NCBI GenBank assembly: GCA_938008555.1
Contig: CALLKE010000226.1
Location: forward strand, 1 to 35,116
DNA from: an uncultured Pedobacter sp.
GTDB lineage: Bacteria > Bacteroidota > Bacteroidia > Sphingobacteriales > Sphingobacteriaceae
DNA length: 35,116 bases
Direction: 5' to 3'
Shown: positions 31,686 to 35,116 of the stretch, in pieces
Position numbering within the stretch: the stretch's first letter is position 1
How the letters are laid out: each line of letters begins with the position of its first letter
Notes under the pieces: model-generated
Seen by the model: the letters and a program-made list of their open reading frames with translations, nothing else
Database searches by the model: none
What the model was told of the DNA's origin: nothing
Translations under genes and position numbers: made by a program

Positions 31686-33413
31686 ATGAAAACCAGTTTA
31701 GCTATTGGATTATTATTCTGCTTTAGTTCATCTTTCTCACAGAAGAAGAACACTTCAATTAGCACTTGTGAATCAAATCCTAGCGATATCATCATCAATG
31801 AAATATTTGCCAATCCTAATCACCAGATCGCTTTACCTACTACCGAGTTTATCGAACTAAAAAACAATACGAACCAAACTATTTCCTTAAAAGGCTGGAC
31901 TTATAGTACCACCAATACACGTTCTATTTTTAAAAAGGACAGCATAAGAGCAAATGAATATTTAATTGTTTGTGCCCAAAAGCATATTGATGAATTCAAA
32001 TCTTACGAGAGAGTGATTGGTCTCTCTACGTGGCCAAAACTAAACAACTCAGGCGATCTATTAGTTCTCAAAAATGAATGTGATACGATCATTAGTCAAG
32101 TACAATATAAAAACACATGGTATCGAGATTCTCAGAAAACAGCTGCTGGTCGAAGTTTAGAATGCATCCACCCCAAATCCATTTGTGCAGGTATACAAAA
32201 CTGGAATGTTAGCCAGGATGTCACAGGAGGAACCCCAGGAAAGCAGAATTCTATTTATAGCATAACCCTTACACCCTTAAAAATAATGCAGGCACGCTTA
32301 CGGAATGAAACAAGCATTATACTTTCTTTCAACCATGCTATCGACGAAGCTTCTGCTTCAGTAGTGGCTCATTATAAAATCAACAATGGAATAGGACAAC
32401 CCGAATTTGCCACCCCCATTACACCCTATGAGCAAGTCATCCTAACGCTGAAGCATCCTATTATTCGGGGCAATACGTATCAGATCACAGCACTCAACAT
32501 ACGCGATTGCATGGGGAATAAGATATCAGATCAACATAATTCTACCGAGCTGACCCTTATCAAGCCAATTGCCAAGGGAGACATCTTGATCAATGAAATT
32601 TTGTTTAATCCTCATCAAAGCGGTGTAGATTTTATTGAGTTATACAACAATTCAGCACATTCACTCGATTTGAAAGAGCTATCATTCATCTCTACTAAGA
32701 AAAATGGGCTGCCACAATTATATCCAATAACGAAAGAAACCAATCTTCTAAGACCTAGCCACTATTTAGTTTTAAGTACAAATCCGGATAAAATAAAGCA
32801 ACAATATCACACCGAAAATTCAGATGCTTTTTTGACAGTCGAAAACCTACCTCCTTTCAATAATAATACAGGCACAGTTATTTTGATTAGTGATTCCACC
32901 CATATCGACCAGTTTGAGTATGCTGAGGATAACCACTTTGAGCTAATTAAAAATCGAAAAGGGGTATCTCTCGAGCGATCCAGCTTCAGTCGTCTTACAA
33001 ATGAGCCCGGAAATTTTAGATCTGCGACAGCTTCAGTTGGCTTTGCAACGCCCGGTTACAAAAACTCACAGTATACAGATTCTAGCATTTCAAACGAAAG
33101 TTTTTCGCTAGTCTCTAAAACTTTTTCGCCTGACGATGATGGTTTTGAGGATTTGATGCAAATTCAATACAAGTTTCCAGAGCCTCCAGGGGTTGCTTCC
33201 ATTGATATCTATAGCGAACGAGGTGTTCTTGTTAAAAAATTAATACGAAATCAAACTTTAGCGACAGAAGGGATCATCTATTGGGACGGAACTAATGACC
33301 AGAATAAACGAAGCACGGTAGGCATTTACATTGTTCACACACAGATATTTGATCCAAAAGGAAACATAAAACGTTACCGTCAGGTTTGTGCTTTAGCAAC
33401 GAAACTAGACTAG
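31686..33413 (+). CDS. Lamin-tail-domain surface protein
   Basis: The exported protein (575 residues from ATG 31,686) has a signal peptide (1-18, core LAIGLLFCFSSSFS). Two lamin-tail domains are likely: about 33-185 (IIINEIFANPN, FIELKNNTNQTISLKGW) and about 297-460 (GDILINEILFNPHQSG, FIELYNNSAHSLDLKEL). An Ig-like bacterial domain sits between (about 195-290). The C-terminus (478-572) has SPDDDGFEDLMQI, DIYSERG and YWDGTNDQ..TVGIYI, the gliding-motility/CHU_C-like beta domain common in type IX-secreted Bacteroidota proteins. It may be surface-displayed. The frame has a longer GTG start at 31,662, but the signal peptide favours the ATG. Confidence 0.85.
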   Translation: MKTSLAIGLLFCFSSSFSQKKNTSISTCESNPSDIIINEIFANPNHQIALPTTEFIELKNNTNQTISLKGWTYSTTNTRSIFKKDSIRANEYLIVCAQKHIDEFKSYERVIGLSTWPKLNNSGDLLVLKNECDTIISQVQYKNTWYRDSQKTAAGRSLECIHPKSICAGIQNWNVSQDVTGGTPGKQNSIYSITLTPLKIMQARLRNETSIILSFNHAIDEASASVVAHYKINNGIGQPEFATPITPYEQVILTLKHPIIRGNTYQITALNIRDCMGNKISDQHNSTELTLIKPIAKGDILINEILFNPHQSGVDFIELYNNSAHSLDLKELSFISTKKNGLPQLYPITKETNLLRPSHYLVLSTNPDKIKQQYHTENSDAFLTVENLPPFNNNTGTVILISDSTHIDQFEYAEDNHFELIKNRKGVSLERSSFSRLTNEPGNFRSATASVGFATPGYKNSQYTDSSISNESFSLVSKTFSPDDDGFEDLMQIQYKFPEPPGVASIDIYSERGVLVKKLIRNQTLATEGIIYWDGTNDQNKRSTVGIYIVHTQIFDPKGNIKRYRQVCALATKLD

Positions 33414-33477
33414 ATCAGCTCATGTATCATCAATGCTAAACCATCAAGTTAAAATCAAAAATTAGCTAGTTACCTTG

Positions 33478-34458
33478 CTACAAAGCAATCCAGCTAAATT
33501 TATATTCGAGAGAGGGATTTCTTAGGCGTTCTGCAACACGTACTAATCTGTCGGGTAGTTTCATGATATAATCACGGGCCTTCTCACCAGCTTCATTGAG
33601 ATCATTCATCTTTTCAATCTTCCAGTCTGCAATCAAATCTTTCATGATGTCTACATAATCTACAGCTGTATAAACGCCCAAACGCTGAGCAGCATCTGTA
33701 AAGTGGCTAAAAGTTTGACCAATTTTCATTCCCATCTCACGCAAAAAATGAGCAGGCATCACAATTTTATGGCGCATCATATGCTCAAATGCCAACATCG
33801 CTTCGCTTGGATCAACCTCAAAAATTTTAGCCATAAAGTCTTTATACGCTTTTGCATGGCGTGCCTCATCCGAAGCAATTACTCCACACATTTTTGAAAG
33901 TAAACTATCACCCTCCTTTTTGGCTAAAGATGCCACACGGCGATGCGAAATATTAGTTGCTAATTCTTGAAAGCTGGTATAGATAAAATTTTTATATGGA
34001 TCGCTACCTGTTCCAATATCAAACCCATCAGCAATCAAATATTGAGTAGATATCTCCATTTGACGCATATTCACGCGTCCCGATAGATATAAGTATTTAT
34101 TCAACAAATCACCATGACGATTTTCTTCTGCTGTCCAATGACGAATCCATTTCATCCATCCACCTTCTTCGTCTTTTGATACCCCTTCTACCATTGATAA
34201 CCATGACTCATAAGTAGGGAGTGCTTCTTCAGTAATCGTATCACCAATCAATACTGCTACTAAATCATAAGAAAGGTCTTTTGCCTTTTCTCTTAAACCT
34301 TTAATCTCTGTGTAGAAATTCTCATCACAAGAGTTAGGTAAAAGATCAGAGGGTTGCCAATTCGTGTCGATAGGTTTTAAATAATCGTGCATCTTCTCTA
34401 GCATATATTTTTGGATATGCAGCAAAACCTCTCTTCTTGATCCTAAGCTAAAATTCAT
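33478..34458 (-). CDS. Acyl-ACP desaturase (ferritin-like di-iron)
   Basis: The enzyme (326 residues from ATG 34,458) introduces a double bond into acyl-ACP for membrane lipid unsaturation. The two di-iron motifs are EENRH (111-115) and DEARH (197-201), the plant stearoyl-ACP desaturase pattern of EExxH and DExRH, with TEEALPTY (76-83) giving an early Glu ligand. Soluble, no membrane segment. The longest frame starts at 34,485, upstream of its own -7 element, so MNFSLGSRRE is preferred. Convergent with the lamin-tail gene (64-base gap). Confidence 0.93.
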   Translation of the reverse strand: MNFSLGSRREVLLHIQKYMLEKMHDYLKPIDTNWQPSDLLPNSCDENFYTEIKGLREKAKDLSYDLVAVLIGDTITEEALPTYESWLSMVEGVSKDEEGGWMKWIRHWTAEENRHGDLLNKYLYLSGRVNMRQMEISTQYLIADGFDIGTGSDPYKNFIYTSFQELATNISHRRVASLAKKEGDSLLSKMCGVIASDEARHAKAYKDFMAKIFEVDPSEAMLAFEHMMRHKIVMPAHFLREMGMKIGQTFSHFTDAAQRLGVYTAVDYVDIMKDLIADWKIEKMNDLNEAGEKARDYIMKLPDRLVRVAERLRNPSLEYKFSWIAL

Positions 34459-34474
34459 AATGTATGGGCTTGGC

Positions 34475-34482
34475 CAAAGGTA
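34475..34482 (-). promoter_or_regulatory. Desaturase promoter -7 element (TACCTTTG)
   Basis: The minus strand reads TACCTTTG, identical to the ndk element. It ends 17 bases upstream of ATG 34,458, giving a leader of about 10 bases and excluding the ORF start at 34,485. Confidence 0.6.
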
Positions 34483-34531
34483 CACAAATCCACAAATTTT
34501 GCATCATAATTAAATAAACATGAAAATGATT

Positions 34532-34630
34532 TTAATGTGGATATGCAGATAAGTTATTGATTTGATGTAATACAGCCCCAAAAACAAGTAATCCAACAAT
34601 GGCAAAAAATCTTAGAGCCTTTTTAAAAAT
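34532..34630 (-). pseudogene. Truncated membrane-protein reading frame next to the IS
   Basis: A minus-strand frame ends at TAA 34,534-34,532 and reads back as KALRFFAIVGLLVFGAVLHQ then INNLSAYPH. That is a single hydrophobic helix with a short tail. Reading backwards it runs into the IS side without an ATG, so the 5' part seems lost. I do not recognise the family. It may be the 3' end of a gene cut by the insertion sequence, or a chance frame. Confidence 0.3.
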
Positions 34631-34704
34631 GAGCGGGGAAAAATGTTATAGGTCTGAAAAACCGATTGGAGTGAGTTTTTTTGTTGTGACCAAACATCAA
34701 AAAA

Positions 34705-35085
34705 ATGTATCCAACCGATTTAACAGAAAATCAGTGACAATTTATTAAAAAGGAGTTACAGCTAGATGAAAGGAAGCGAAAATATAGCCTTCGGTCGATC
34801 TGGGATGCGATTAATTATCTGGTAAAAACAGGTTGTCAATGGCGCATGCTTCCCTCTAGCTTTGCCAAACGGCAATTAGTGTACTATCACTATAAAAAGT
34901 GGTCAGATTCAGATCAATTTGATCTCTTGTTGTCAAAGCTTAGAGCGCGCGTTCGACTAAAAAGGAGACAAAGCAGAGCCCCTAGCTTGGGCATAATCGA
35001 TAGCCAAAGTGTTCGTTGGGGGAATAACAGGTCATTGAATGGATATGATGGGAATAAAAAAGTGGTAGTGTATCTAAATGTATGA
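34705..35085 (+). pseudogene. Degenerate IS5-family transposase
   Basis: From ATG 34,705 the frame reads MYPTDLTENQ, an in-frame TGA (34,735-34,737) where relatives have Trp, then QFIKKELQL and on through SIWDAINYLVKTGCQWRMLP (about 33-52), LGIIDSQSV (the first DDE Asp, about 98-106) and YDGNKKV. The frame stops at 35,083-35,085, so the second and third catalytic acidic residues are missing and the protein is about half the usual 250-270 residues. The element extends to or past the window's right end. Terminal repeats are not certain; a possible left end lies near 34,614 (GAGCCTTTTTAAAAA). It is probably inactive. Confidence 0.8.
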
Positions 35086-35116
35086 TGACTCTTTTCAGGG
35101 ATAAAAAAGTATGCGT

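Noticed and set aside
1..35116. CRISPR array, tRNA or rRNA genes
   Set aside because: No regularly spaced repeats and no cloverleaf-like segment were found in the intergenic stretches I read.

Overview
The window looks like a chromosomal segment of a Bacteroidota bacterium, most likely Sphingobacteriales or a close relative. The evidence is AT-rich DNA, many starts without a Shine-Dalgarno sequence, at least ten promoters with the Bacteroidota -7 element TAnnTTTG, and lineage-typical genes: a type IX secretion plug protein, the recF/DUF721/TPR/ribH cluster, an acyl-ACP desaturase, a YtxJ-type protein and a lamin-tail-domain surface protein. Genus cannot be fixed from the sequence alone.

Left edge (1-950): decayed accessory DNA. 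It holds an SDR oxidoreductase pseudogene with a large internal deletion, two frameshifts and a stop, then a small TTG-initiated membrane ORF and a terminator. Positions 950-11,120 are housekeeping genes, all on the minus strand: acyl-CoA thioesterase, T9SS plug protein, ABC-F ATPase, a lipoprotein, the dapD / glycosyltransferase 9 / tsaC operon, TatD nuclease, an FKBP lipoprotein and an NrnA-type DHH phosphoesterase. Positions 11,480-19,510 are mixed-strand housekeeping: ndk, a small membrane protein, DUF721 (DciA-like) and recF, a TPR membrane protein, ribH, a 37-aa lipoprotein, YtxJ, OsmC, deoxynucleoside kinase, trpS, a lysophospholipid acyltransferase, a PduO-type adenosyltransferase and a DUF2795 protein.

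The accessory centrepiece is 20,229-28,648. It is a three-gene minus-strand unit encoding a 1537-residue RTX-like protein with a long helical, partly hydrophobic N-terminal half, an ABC exporter, and an HlyD-type adaptor. The exporter's C39 domain has Ser in place of the catalytic Cys, so it resembles the non-cleaving C39-like domain of HlyB-type exporters. This fits an RTX substrate with no double-glycine leader. The unit has its own promoter, a 5'-UTR hairpin, and two hairpins between substrate and exporter genes. No TolC-type outer-membrane gene or HlyC-type acyltransferase is present.

The right edge returns to housekeeping: D-Ala-D-Ala carboxypeptidase (DacB/PBP4), aspartate-semialdehyde dehydrogenase, the lamin-tail protein and acyl-ACP desaturase. 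It ends in a degenerate IS5-family transposase next to a truncated membrane-protein reading frame. No tRNA, rRNA or CRISPR array was seen.
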